Below, one piece after another: positions 1-11,633 of a DNA stretch of 64,000 nt. The notes under the pieces are model-generated. The model was given only the letters and a program-made list of their open reading frames with translations. It did no database searches and was not told where the DNA came from. Within the stretch, counting starts at the first letter, position 1; every line of letters starts with the position of its first letter. The position numbers and the translations under genes are program-made. Origin of the DNA: Lepas anatifera (taxonomy: Eukaryota; Arthropoda; Thecostraca; Lepadidae); the NCBI GenBank assembly GCA_034440635.1, contig JAOTON010001073.1:200001-264000 (forward strand), in the 5' to 3' direction.

Positions 1-380
<380 letters not shown>

Positions 381-528
381 GCTGAAAACCACGATGCTTA
401 CTCATACTATCTCAAATTTTTTCTGTACACAGCTTTTGGATGAATATAGATGTGTCGCTTTGGAGGAAAGTTTTCCAATTTTGGTAAGGCCTTTCTCCTC
501 TCTCGCATATCTGGGGACTCGGTTGGGA

Positions 529-1110
529 TTAACCCGCGCCCCACTGGGGTCCAACGCCACCTTCGCCCCACGGGGGCATCGATGCCCCCCTCTAACTCCG
601 AAAATATGGGTGTTGGTGCAAATCTGCGAAGTGCATTGGAAAACTCGTGTGACTTCAGAGATGATATTACTTCACATGTTTAAATGCGCTAAGGTCAATA
701 GTTTGACCTCCAGAGGTCAAGCTGGGTCACGATAGGCTATTTCCACTAAAATATCCAGTGCTTAAGAAACCTGGGCATAGCTCTCATACCATTAGAGCTA
801 TTGAGATCAGGTAAAGTAGATTGGATATGAAAATACCAGGAATTGCTCCGCTGTATGGATCATAATGACCTCCCACCAGTGGTTTGGCCTCCAGAGGGCA
901 CCTCTCGTCCCAACATGACCTGATGTCACGGAAGGTCAAAAAGTAACCTTGCCGTATATCAAATGAAAGCCAGTGACGAGACGAGTCATGCACCATGACG
1001 TTTAACTCAGCGCTTTAACTTGATTAGACCAAAAGTTATCGTAAAAATACTGTTTTTGACCCCTGGTGACCTGTGATGACCTGAGATAGTTCGAAGGGTA
1101 AATATTGCCC
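529..1110 (+). mobile_element. TTAA-flanked element, family 1, right-truncated copy
   Basis: The left end reads TTAA then CCCGCGCCCCACTGGGG. It is followed at 572-589 by the hairpin GGGGGCATCGATGCCCCC. The sequence then runs parallel to the complete copy at 49129-50140, including the TGACCT/AGGTCA-rich interior, until about 1110, where similarity is lost. There is no coding capacity. The TTAA plus CCC start resembles piggyBac-type ends, but no transposase is present, so the superfamily is an inference. Confidence 0.7.
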
Positions 1111-2754
1111 CTAAAATCCAGGCAATTTCTTAACATGTTAACTAGGGGCCATTTGCCCCCCCCCAGTTGGCCGAAATGCCCCCAGTGCCCGGAAATTGAC
1201 CTCCCAGTGAAATAGACAGGAGATGACTTAAACTTGAAGAAACGCAAACTCACCTGACGAAAATAAGACAGAACACCACCCGATCATTGTTATTTTGCTT
1301 TATTGCTCGTGCCATTTTGGTATTCGACAAAAATTGTGTTTAAAAATGTTCACCAGTGGCTGTCTACTCCACCGTGCAAAAATGAAACAAAGCGCGTGGT
1401 TACGGGAAATCCCGGCACAGCAGCTTCAGCATCAACTAATCACAACGCTGGAGATAGCCAACGACCAATCAAACATCTTGTTTTATCCGACCGGAAGCCC
1501 ACGCCCCCCAGTCAGCACCGTGGGGATTGCACGCTGCTCTCATTTCACACGCGGTCAGTTTCCAGCATTCAGAGCTCAATCGTGGATTAGGCGAGACACG
1601 GTGTGGTCAAAGCACATCAGACTGGTTGCTAGTGTGGCGGTGTGAAGTGCTTGGCCTGTTTATTTATTGTTCTGGTGGTAGCAAACGTGAGATTTGTAGT
1701 GAGATCGCTGCGCTAATTTTTCTGTAAAGTTGATAAATTGTTAGTTGGCCTTTCTCATCGATCCCTTGATGTTAAAATAAGGAGGGATTGCTTTAACACA
1801 TTCGGCCAAAGCTCTTTGTCAGAACCATCAATCTGGTCCCCCGAGAATCCCTTCCAACAGGCTAAGAGTTACCAATGCCATATGACCCTGACAGCTGGTG
1901 TGTCGATTAGCCCCAAAAATTATTAAGTGTTTTTTTGCACTACATAACCACATGTGTTCGATACTTTCGGAATTTACTTACCAGAGGTGCAGAAACTTGC
2001 CAACTCGGCTACTGGAGTTTCTGACACATTTACGAAAATCGAGGTGCATAACTGTGACAAAATAGTGATCGTGACGGTATGGTTCAAAATCAAACCACAT
2101 ATTTTCGAAATTCAGAATGAAGCGTGTAGCGATTATTTTAATTTACCAACTCTGTTCTTCAATTGCACAGTGTACCATCCGTGATACAATATTGGTACTG
2201 TGTTCAGTTTCTACTAAAACGAGGGACCCCGCTGCAGAAAACCCGGAAACCGCTGTCACAGTTGCCAGATTTTAACATGCAGCCCAATGGTGCCGATTGT
2301 TAGTAGTTGCCAGAAAGTTGCCGCCTAGATGCCCGAAATGTGGCAGTCAATTTGTTTCGAGAAATACACGACTGTGAGCATATTTAAGGCATTAAAGTTA
2401 ACGCAGATACGTTATCGAGTACTTCTCTGTCCATTTTATCTGGTTAAATAATATTTAAAGTTTGAGTCTCTTCGATTTAGCGGTCCCTATTTCTTTGAAT
2501 TTAGTATTGAGTACGCCTAAAAGCTAGAAGTACTAAATGAGTGAAAGAAATAAATATAGCTGGGCAGCAATTCTACCTAAACTACGCAACAGCGACAAAA
2601 CAAGTCCGAAATGTTTATGTGATGTAGAGCCTGCCAAACAAATTTAAACAGGTGGGAAGCTACTTCTTTTGAGGGCATATTTATTAGGTATATTTGAGAT
2701 AAGTGCAGGCTAAAACTAGCTGGAATAAATAGTGCTGCCCATGGCTAATCTAAG
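1111..2754. other. no gene recognised
   Basis: AT-rich to mixed sequence with only short open frames of no recognisable family. I see no repeat or RNA gene here. Confidence 0.5.
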
Positions 2755-2851
2755 ATGAATGTAGGCTACTTTGAGACTGATGCACTTTCACATATCAAAT
2801 TTGTTTTTTCATTCCTTAGCTTGCTTGTGCCTTACCTTATTTGTGCCCTAG

Positions 2852-2935
2852 ATCAAGATTGGTTAGGTAGATTTGGAGCTGGAGGAAGTTGGGAGAGTCG
2901 GCGCCAGCAACAGAATGGCAACAACAGTAATTCAG
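2852..2935 (+). CDS. possible internal exon of an unidentified gene
   Basis: An 84-base segment (a multiple of three) sits between a good acceptor (pyrimidine-rich, ending CCCTAG) and a good donor (CAG followed by GTGAGA). In the open frame that spans it, the peptide contains QDWLGRFGAGGSWESRR and then a Q/N/S-rich tail. Composition and splice signals suit a small internal exon. No partner exon was found, and chance splice signals in intron-like DNA are common, so this is weak. I do not recognise a family. Confidence 0.25.
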
Positions 2936-3142
2936 GTGAGATTTCATGATCAAATTATCATGTCAATATTGTACAGATAGCAAATGTGTGTCAATGCAGT
3001 CCTCCACAAAGTGTTAAAACACACACTGGAGAGGGACCTGGCACTAACGTGCACTGGAGGGGCCCTAGTAGACCCCCTTCTCATCTCAGAAAATCACAGA
3101 AAATCTCAGAAAGAAAGAGACTTCGAAAAACGCTGGTTGAGG

Positions 3143-3179
3143 GTGTGTTGCTTACTACCACTGGTAGTAAGCAACACAC
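3143..3179. repeat. perfect inverted repeat (18-bp arms, 1-base loop)
   Basis: The arm GTGTGTTGCTTACTACCA is followed by a single C and then by its exact reverse complement. The surrounding 2936-3540 holds no gene I can recognise. Confidence 0.9.
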
Positions 3180-3539
3180 AGGACCTGAACTGCACAGATT
3201 TAAAGCAGGATTTTGACTATACTGGATATTTCTTTGGTATGAGACTTTCATTACATCTTTACCTATTAGGCCAATAGACATGATTTTACATCTATGCAGG
3301 GTAGTTGCCTCAGAGATTTTACTGCAAGAAGGAACGACCAGGCAGGTGATAATCGGGTTTTGGAGGCAAATTTTAAGCATTTAAATCTGTCTATAAAAAA
3401 GCTACCTAAGGTCCACTTTACCAACACATTTTAGGTAGGTCCAAATCCTATGTTAACATTGACATTTTTTCCCCTTTTTTGATATGTGAGATAGAAGTTC
3501 AGTGGGGGGGGAGAAGCTGTGATCAGGGTTCCCAATTGT

Positions 3540-3800
3540 TTGTAGGTGTACGCTCCCATTCATAGATAAGTTCCCAATAATAATCATTTTCATGATAATT
3601 GCCACATTTAGTCATGGGGAAATGTACCATAGTTGGAAACACTCCTTCCAAAAATGGAAACTTCTTCAAAAAGGGAAATGCATGTCAATGGGGGAAACTG
3701 CAGTCAGACTTGCCAACAATAGTTATGATCCCAATACTGGAAACAATGATCCATAATTGGAAATTTTCCTTTCCAAAAACATAAACATGATCTAAAAATG
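3540..3800. repeat. degenerate AT-rich short repeat
   Basis: Variants of TTCCCAATAATGGAAA recur irregularly every 15-25 bases (for example near 3568, 3627, 3651, 3731 and 3755). No fixed period is kept. It looks like a decayed minisatellite. Confidence 0.45.
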
Positions 3801-4460
3801 AAAACACAGTTTACTATTTTCATGCAGTAATGACTTGGTGCAAAGTAAGAGACAGGTAGATGACATTCAGCATATTGGAAATAGTATTCAAGTATACAAT
3901 TATGATTTCCAGCTTTGTGTGACAGACGAGGCATACGTCGCATTGAGTTTGTGACAGCCAGCATACTTTCTGCACCTCTGTTACTTACCTTGCCACACTC
4001 ATAACGAAAAATGCGAAAATGGTTTATTCATTTGGAGCACATCGCAGCAGTATAAGGACTGCCAGGTTGGCCATATTGTGGCTAAATATATCAAATTTGG
4101 CCTTTTTAGTCGTGTTTGGCCCCGCGATTTATTTTGGTTAACCCTTTTTTGGAATCTGACCTTTTTGCCCCTTTTTCTAGCAGATGGTGCATAATCTAAT
4201 TCTGGTTTGTCCCTTGTATGAATGCGGCTTTTTGGCCTTTTCCGCTCTTGAATAAGATGTTCTGACATCTAAAAGAGACAGAGCGGCTGAAAACCACTAT
4301 GGCGGTGGGAGGCAGGGACAGATTTTTGTTAAAAACACGATCGACAGAAATGACGGCCACCAAAAGCTGGACGCAAAGCATGCAATACTATTGACACTTA
4401 TTGGGTGAAAGGTTGATGACAAAGAACACCCCTTGAGGCTCCACCCTCCCCCACTTACCA

Positions 4461-4480
4461 AAATCCTAGATCTGCCACTG
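4461..4480. mobile_element. isolated hAT-like terminus (solo end)
   Basis: The sequence AAATCCTAGATCTGCCACTG is the right end of the CAGTGGCGGATC family seen complete at 12864-13249. I found no matching left end or 8-bp duplication upstream, so the element limits are unknown. The rest of 3801-4930 holds nothing else I recognise. Confidence 0.45.
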
Positions 4481-4948
4481 TTCGACAGCAAAAAATTCAC
4501 GGTTGGAAAAAACAGGCAAAATATTACATGTTAGCGAGGAGCGCTGCGGCCAAGATAATTAATGATGCAAATAGATTTTCTGTTTATGGGGATAAAGTGA
4601 TGTGATGGCCCTGCGGGATTGGAAGGGCACTCCTGGCTTCCTATTGAATGGGTAGTGTGCTAAAAAGATGTTGCGTCAAGTCAATATCAGGCTGTCAACA
4701 ATTAGTTTTCAAGAGTGATACATGTCGTTTTTCTGTGGGTATATGACTACCGTTAAGGGTTGTTTTAGCCTCAAATCTGGCTTTTGTGGCACTCATTTGG
4801 TCATTTTAGTGAGATAAAAAATTGGACCCTTTTTAACATTTTTCTACCTCGGTTCGGCCTCCTTGTGCCAAAAAACCTGGCAACCCTCGGCAGGATCTAC
4901 GAGGATCTCGTATAGTCTCTAGAATATGGAATAAATCAAACATTGGGA

Positions 4949-4980
4949 AACATTTTTTAACATTAATGTTAAAAAATGTT
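4949..4980. repeat. 32-bp perfect palindrome
   Basis: The sequence equals its own reverse complement around the centre TTAACATTAATGTTAA. With small mismatches the symmetry extends outward to AACATTG/CAATGTT at about 4939-4989. Confidence 0.93.
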
Positions 4981-4987
4981 TTCAATG

Positions 4988-5013
4988 TTAAACGCGTTAA
5001 TTAACGCGTTTAA
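4988..5013. repeat. 26-bp perfect palindrome
   Basis: A second perfect palindrome, with core ACGCGTTAATTAACGCGT, lies only 7 bases after the first. It contains two MluI-type ACGCGT sites around a PacI-type TTAATTAA. Confidence 0.93.
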
Positions 5014-5089
5014 GTTTTAACTCCCCTCCTCCAAAAAGGGTCTTGATCCACCGAAGAAGCTATAATGGCCAGCACAAGAAATGCCCCCC

Positions 5090-5558
5090 CACTGATTTTT
5101 CCTTAAAAATGCCCTACTAGAATCCGTGAAAGGGTAGCCAAGAATGCTTTTCTGAGAAATCTGAATATTTTAGATTATTTCTGGGACTTTTAGATCACAA
5201 GACAGCTTTTCCCCTTGCTTTTACAATAGCAGAGGTCAACTCGTGAACTGACCTCAGATCACCAAATCGAAAAATCCTGGATATAAATTTGGTAGACCCT
5301 AGAGGGGTCATCAAGTGTAGAAACTTTCAAACCGATCGGCCTAGAAATATAGCTATGGTAGAGCTCAAAAGTTGAAGTGAGGTGACCTTGGTTGACCTCG
5401 CTTGGTGACCTGACCTAGTGTAGCTCAGGGTAAAAGATTTCAGGGATGGTGGAAAAATGACTGGGTGAGAGGTATATCCCTCAATCCCTGCGCCTCGTTG
5501 TTTCTGTGTTATTCTGAAAACAATTTTAGGGTGCCATCGATACCCCAGTGGGGCTCAC
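5090..5558 (+). mobile_element. TTAA-flanked element, family 1, left-truncated copy
   Basis: From about 5110 this matches the right half of the 49129-50140 element (compare 49699-50130), including GGTGACCTTGGTTGACCTC and the degenerate terminal GTGCCATCGATACCCCAGTG. The final GGGTTAA is lost, so the right tip is cut. Non-coding. Confidence 0.65.
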
Positions 5559-6797
5559 AGGATCAGTAGACACCTCCTCGTTCAGTTGCACCCCTTCCAA
5601 ATTGAACCCTATGTAAGCTTCCACGGAGCCTGATCAACAGGGCGGTCTGCGTCTCCGTTTGTGGCGTGCACCTTTCTGTGCTTGGCTGGACAGAGAAGCT
5701 CGGCATGAATGCTTCACAATCGTCCCAAGCAATGGTAACTATTATACAAAGTTTCCACAGAGCCACAGTGGCATAGGGAAAATGGGCTAGGCTCCCAATG
5801 GGACAAATGAAAAAATCTAAATCATTTTCTGTCACACATCTCAGACAGGCATCGATCGTAGGTGTCGTACCTTGACATGGTGTCAGTCATAGCTCAAACG
5901 CCCATGGTGCAGCCTCAGTACTTGCTACAGTATGTTGAGAAGGACGCTCGCAAAGACCGCTGAGCTCAGAGGGGAAGACAAAACTTACCTATCGCAGTAC
6001 GCGCTTATATCTGCATACAATGAAGCTCATAAAACATGGTGAAACTATTTAATTCCTACAATAATATTTAATATGGCTATTCGCATAACCATGTTTCATG
6101 ACACAATGCCGCTCGTCAATGTTGAACCTTGTGCTTAAGAATAGGAAACTTGAAGAGTTTCTTTGCTTTGGGTCCCATTGACTGCCTTGTCTTGCCAGTT
6201 CTACGGCGCCTGGTCGGACCAAAGAACAATCCCTGAGACAAAGAACCCGTGGCCGGGCCATATTTCTGCCGGTATCGGGCGCTCCCTCCAGATGGTGTCC
6301 GCCATTCCGCAGCGACAGAAATACCGCTTCGCTCCTCGCTTTTGTTTCGTTTATTGATATATTTTCGGGGAGAGAAGAACACCAGAATGCTGGTGAAACG
6401 CTGGCGTCGGGGGTGCAAAAGCAAAGAAGGAACCACGCTTGTACAAATGCTCAGGTAGGCATATGCACTTCCAACACACGCTGAAGAAGTTACGAAACGC
6501 GTCCGTGTGTTTGTTTTTGAATATATTTAATATCCAACTTGTCAGTGTGTACCTTTACCTTGATCACAACTAGCTTCTCACCCAATTGTTGTTATGATCG
6601 ATTCTCTCTGAATGGCTTGCCCCACTGTTATAGAAATTCTATGAGACCTCGCCATGATTCATTTAGTTTCAAAGACCTCTATGATTTAATATAATTAACA
6701 TAAATAGATCAATATAATTACGAAAAACTATAACTTTAGTAGGTGTAGGTAGTCAGTGTTTGAATGACACGTAATGATTCAAGCTACTCCAGTCTGT
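5559..6797. other. no gene recognised
   Basis: Mixed-composition spacer. Overlapping short frames on both strands around 6050-6450 share a GC-rich patch but match no family I know. Confidence 0.45.
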
Positions 6798-6805
6798 GTA
6801 TCACG

Positions 6806-7077
6806 CTGGGGCGTAGCCAAGGGGGGACGGCAGGGACAGCCTTCCCCCCACCCCGCTGAGGGGCCCAAAGGGCCCCTTGAGGACGCGGGCCGCGCGAAGC
6901 GCGGCTCGCCCGCACTATGCTCTGTGGCCAAATTTGAAATTCATGCCAGACAGGGCCCTCATAAACCCTCTACAGCACTCTTTCTGTAACAAGCAGGGCC
7001 CTTTTTTACCCATCAGGGCCCTTTTGGCGCTGCCGCAGGGGCCCTTTTCGGGGCGCAACCCCTCCCTGAGCGCCCTG
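6806..7077. mobile_element. hAT-like MITE (272 bp), GGGGCGTAGCC ends
   Basis: The segment is flanked on both sides by GTATCACG (6798-6805 and 7078-7085), an exact 8-bp duplication typical of hAT insertion. The left end reads CTGGGGCGTAGCCAAGGGGG and the right end, reversed, CAGGGCGCTCAGGGAGGGG. The inverted repeats are only approximate. The interior repeats AGGGCCC-type blocks and has no coding capacity. Confidence 0.7.
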
Positions 7078-7085
7078 GTATCACG

Positions 7086-7440
7086 TCACCTACAGATGTA
7101 GCGCCCAGTGTGTGTCGCCGCTTTAGTGGCTGCTCTGTGGAGCTGCACTGTCGCCACCACCGGCGGCAAATTACCGGCCATTGTCCCCTGCCCCGAGCTG
7201 ACACCTACAGCACCCTGCGGCAGCGCGGCCGAGCCGGGAAGCTGCGAAATAAATCCGCCGCTGTCCCGCTGCCGCCGAGGAGCTGGGAGATCGCTGCTGT
7301 AGTTAGTCACGAGGAAGCGGCAGCTGCTCGGACATAAATAGTGGCGGCACGGACTGCAGCAGGTTCACAGCGGACAACAAAGCAGCCAGGCAGTGAACCT
7401 CGGCCTGACGCACAGTGTGCCCGGAGGCCCGGAGATTGAC
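7086..7440. other. GC/CpG-rich block, no gene recognised
   Basis: This stretch is clearly richer in C, G and CpG than its neighbours and has short open frames in several phases, as expected by chance in GC-rich DNA. It could be a promoter-associated island, but no start site or coding exon can be named. Confidence 0.35.
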
Positions 7441-9044
7441 TGCTAATAACACAGCGCAAGGCTGCGTTCTTGGAAAGTTTGATTTGAAATTCTAGGTCCC
7501 GTAACGATTGTATGATGCGCGCCATTTATGCCATCTTTCAAAGAAGGCCAGAAAATGAAGAAAACATTTTTTACAACGAAAGTGGTACTCATTTAGACCC
7601 CTTTTAATTTAAAGAGATCTATAGTACAACAAAACTGAGCATGTATGTACCCCTTTCCTGAACGATCATGGCGGCGGCCGTCTTGGGGAATCTCACCCGG
7701 ACTGTTTTTTTTCGTTCTGGGTGTTCCGAGTTAGATGAGCGGGAATATTCCGATGGGATTTCCAAAGAATGGGCTGTGACGTCACAATTCCCGGATTTAC
7801 GAGTGGAAGTTGTTTTAAAGAAGACAGCCTTAGAAAAACACGATAAAAAGGCTCCCCAAACCTAGACAGTGCCTGGGCAAGGAGCCGTTGCGTGAAATTG
7901 GGATTGCATTGAAATACTGTCAACGGTCGTTCGAGTTTTTACCATGGTCTACACTTCCGTATTATGAAGAAGCTTCCCTTGAAGAAACGTTGAAATATTT
8001 TGTGGGAATCGAACTTGTAGAAAATTTCAGAAATCCCGTATTGTTACATTGTGCTCCTCCCAAAGACCATCTTTTTGTCGAGAAATAAGCGTTTTCAGAC
8101 AGAGCCAGGCTGAGTTTAAACCTCGGTTGGGGCTGATCCGGGGCAGCCCCCGTTTATGAGGTGCAATGTTCTAAATTTTACGCCTGACGGTACCACCAGG
8201 GTTTTGAAATGGCTGGTTAAGAAGAAGAAGCACTGTATAATGCAGTTTTATTAACACCCCATAAATAAACAAATCAATTGTAGTGCTATTGGTATGCATG
8301 AAGTTGTGACTAAAACGCACGATGGACGAGAAATCCCATGCAATTTACGACCCTTAGTGATGATGTCATGTGGGGCAAAATATCCCCTTGACCACACCCT
8401 GCAGCAAAGGAAGTCTGCATCTGGAACACAGAAGCAAATATCGGCCACAAACGTGATGTGGCGTTAACGGTCCGGGCCAGCGTGCAGCGTGCAGGACTAA
8501 ACGTAACGGAACCCACCACGTTGTTTATTCTTCCCTGGGAAATCCATAAAGGGAATGTAGCTCCTTCATGTCGGTATTTGAACCGAGGTGGCCATGTGAT
8601 ACTGGCATGCCGAGACATCACTTGATCCATAGGTTTATCCAACGGGGGAGGGGTGATGGGGTACTCCCCCACCCCATCAAGCCTCGACGCTCTTGAAATG
8701 GTCACGGTGCCCCCCGAAAGTTCGATGGCGCCCCCCATGCTGCTTCCCATTCTCCAAAGGATGCGAATATCGACGCCCTAAGGTGGGAGTTGGCGCACAC
8801 CTGATAAGTTTTCCATCCAAGAGTGACGTCCTCTTGTCCCTCGACATATGTCTCCCCTCCCCGATGGGCAGCCATGGATCCGCCCAGTACTTAATTGGTA
8901 CTGACTGCGATTCGAGAACCTCTGATAATAACACGCAAGAGCTCCTAGACCACAATTCGGGCTCCCATAATCATAATTCGGAGCCCCATAAGACCATCAC
9001 TTGGCGAGGCGGGAGGTACAGCATTAGCAGCCAACAACTTTGCT
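7441..9044. other. no gene recognised
   Basis: Short open frames only, the longest on the minus strand at 8310-8750 with no recognisable domain. I see no repeat family. Confidence 0.4.
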
Positions 9045-9051
9045 CGGTTTT

Positions 9052-9140
9052 AAATTGTATAAATAAATTATAGATATACAAATAAATTATAAATAATACA
9101 AATAAATTATAAATAATACAAATAAATAATACTAACAAAT
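9052..9140. repeat. AT-rich tandem repeat, unit about 21 bp
   Basis: About four imperfect copies of AAATAAATTATAAATAATAC. The stretch 9141-10050 after it is AT-rich spacer without a recognisable gene. Confidence 0.8.
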
Positions 9141-10059
9141 GAATAAACCAATAAACCACTAAAACACAAGCTGTACGGAAAGTCATACAGGAAACTGAAG
9201 ATCAATAGATGGAAGATTAATAAACTGAAAAATTAAAAATTAATTAATTATAGCTAGGAGCCATGAATATTTTTTGTATTCTTCCAGACTGTCACTGCCA
9301 GACGAAGCTGTCACACCATGCTGCAATGATGTCTAAAAGAAGCCTGGCATGTTTAACCAGGTACATGGAATGGAAAGGAACTTAAATGGGTTAAGGTTAC
9401 AACAACATAGGGAAATAATTGCACCTCCATACTATCAGAAAAGGTTCAAGCTAAAAACATTATCCTAACTGTATTTCCAGGAATGATAAGGGTATTGGTT
9501 TTTTTCTGTTAAAGAACGATGCTAGATAATTTTGATAAATGAAGCATCCCTATGCCGTGAGCTGAACCGAAATCTAATCTATAATCACTAGAGTACCTAG
9601 TTGCAATTGCAAATTCTAAGAACTACAACAAAACATAGGAAACAGTAAACCATATCAATATATTGCATAGGCCAATAGAAATGTAAATTTTGTCATCGTG
9701 TTGCATTTAATACATTCATATTTTTAAGCCCAATGCAATTTTCAGCTTGAAAACCTCCAATACAGCACGTACATACCTATCACACTTCAAAATGGGAGCA
9801 CAGTTTGATAGAAAATTGCCAATGTATACGGTTTTCCAAATAAAATACGGACGACGATCAGCCAAAACCAGTAGCAAGAAATAATTCGTCTGATTCGCGC
9901 AAGAATGATGTTTCAATATTTTGTCATATCAGTGTTCAAGCTTTTCTATGCTAACAGTAAGAACTGCCTTTGATAGGCAAAATTAAAGCAGCAGCTGCAG
10001 ACGACGCATTTAAGACAAAAGAAACAATATCATATGTAGTTCAGAAAAATCCACATCAC

Positions 10060-10768
10060 TTTATGAATCATCACGCGACATCTACAATGTTTTGCCCTGA
10101 AGCTGCTCTAGCTTGAGCCTACCCTTGACCAAATTTGTTCTTCAAAGACAGCAATGGCGCACTCTTGCATATGCTTATTCTTTTATTATTGGAGTGATGG
10201 TGGAACGTTTGAGTGTCTCTACTAACCGTGAGTGGTGGTTGAAAAGAAGTAATACTGTATATTGATGATGAGGAGTTTTTGAGATATTTGAAATGCATTT
10301 TGCGGTCTTTTCCACCTCTTAAAATGTATAAGACAGGTCCAGAGATAGGAGCCTGTTCAATTTTTCGAGTAAATGTATTATTTGTGCCTAGGGATGTCTT
10401 CAGACCGGATGGGCCTTTAAAATAAGCACTCGAACCGTATAATTAATTTGATATACTGAAACAAATTAAAACTTTGATTGAAACAATTGAAACACTGGAG
10501 GAAAAGGTATTCAAAGGAAATTTCCAAAAGGTAGGCAAATTCAAACTTATTCAACATATTTACATACTGAGTCAACTTTGTTCGTCAACTCATTTGATTC
10601 GCTGTCTTCGCAACTTAACTCATTGACGTGGTGTGAGCCGACTCAACTCAACTCAACTCAACTCAACTCACCTGCCCAATTTTTCGATTCAATTCAACTC
10701 AACTCAGAGTCGAACGAGTCGGAATTTGAGTTAAACTCCGACTCCGACTCGCGGGTCGCACAACTCTG
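10060..10768 (+). mobile_element. CTCAA-repeat element (hAT-like end), copy 1
   Basis: This copy matches, in opposite orientation, the element at 21559-22260. Shared blocks include CTTCAAAGACAGCAATGGCGC (10141 onward), the (ACTCA)n tract around 10640-10665 and the right terminus GTCGCACAACTCTG. The tandem pentamer produces an artificial open frame rich in QLNS. The left edge is uncertain. Confidence 0.6.
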
Positions 10769-10939
10769 AGAGGGACAGCCTTAACCAACACTTGTTGAGG
10801 GGAATGGACAGCCTGAGACCAACACTTGCCTACGACCGGTCTGAACGGAACACTGTAGTGTTGAGGGTCTGCTCAAGCAAGGTCCTAGAATCCCGCTCAA
10901 GGGGGTAGGGGCTTGCAGACCCCAGGTTCCCCACTGACT

Positions 10940-11105
10940 ACACTATTGGCCGGCACGCGCATTCGGCTAGTCCCGTGGTACGGTTGTGCAGGGTGTCTCG
11001 GGTTCGAGCCCGCCCAGAGGCAAACTTTGGCGCTCTATTCGAGCTCAAACCTGGCTTACTACTCTTCCGCTCCGACACCAACTAACAACGCTGGTGTGTT
11101 GTAAC
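10940..11105 (+). repeat. possible tRNA-derived SINE
   Basis: GGCTAGTCCCGTGG resembles an A box, and GGTTCGAGCCC about 40 bases later is a good B box, as in a polymerase III internal promoter. The flanks do not fold into a tRNA acceptor stem. A non-tRNA tail ending in C-rich sequence follows. Only one copy is clear in the window. Confidence 0.35.
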
Positions 11106-11173
11106 CCCCACCCCCACCCACCCGCTTGCATCGTGGATGTCTGACTCAGCTGACTGCACGGTCCAGATCATCC

Positions 11174-11633
11174 TTAAAGGGAATGTGGCACCTAGGTCGA
11201 ATCCTGGAATTTTGTGTAATTTGGCGTCCTTTTAGCAAAAAATAATGAAACCACTTATGATTTCTCTGAAAAAATGTACAATAAGCTCAATATTTTGATT
11301 TTTAAAACAATCCTCTAGGAAAAGAAATAAATATCTGCCTGTGGATGATGTCATGATCTGGCTACCACTACCATACTTGAAACGCTTCAAGGGCTTCGAT
11401 TGGCTGATGCCCATCGTGACGTCAGCATATGTCGTCACACCAACAGCCATGACAATTGTGTCCTGCTGCTAAGGGTACATGAAGGGTACATTGCAGGTAG
11501 GTTTTAGCCTTTTTCTACGGAAATATCGAGTTCCAAGACAAATGATATATAGAGTACCAGATTTTCCGACTTGCTTTATAGCTTGGCTAGCTCAGTTAAA
11601 ATCACGTTATAAAGGGTGCCACATTCCCTTTAA
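11174..11633 (+). mobile_element. TTAA-flanked 0.46-kb MITE, copy 1
   Basis: The ends are TTAAAGGGAATGTGGCACC and its reverse complement, with TTAA at both edges. The interior is alignable with copies at 18076-18534, 46563-47019 and 48543-48998. It contains ATTGG (11399-11403), TGACGTCA (11417-11424) and a splice-donor-like CAG/GTAGGT at 11496/11497. It has no transposase and must have been moved in trans. Confidence 0.88.

Noticed and set aside
4275..4480. Short MITE ending at 4480
   Set aside because: The right terminus is clear, but no left terminus with TTCGACAG before it could be found, so only the end is annotated.
8310..8750. 146-codon minus-strand frame
   Set aside because: No recognisable domain, signal peptide or splice context.
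10940..11020. A true tRNA gene
   Set aside because: A good B box and a fair A box are present, but no acceptor stem, anticodon stem or terminator. A SINE fits better.
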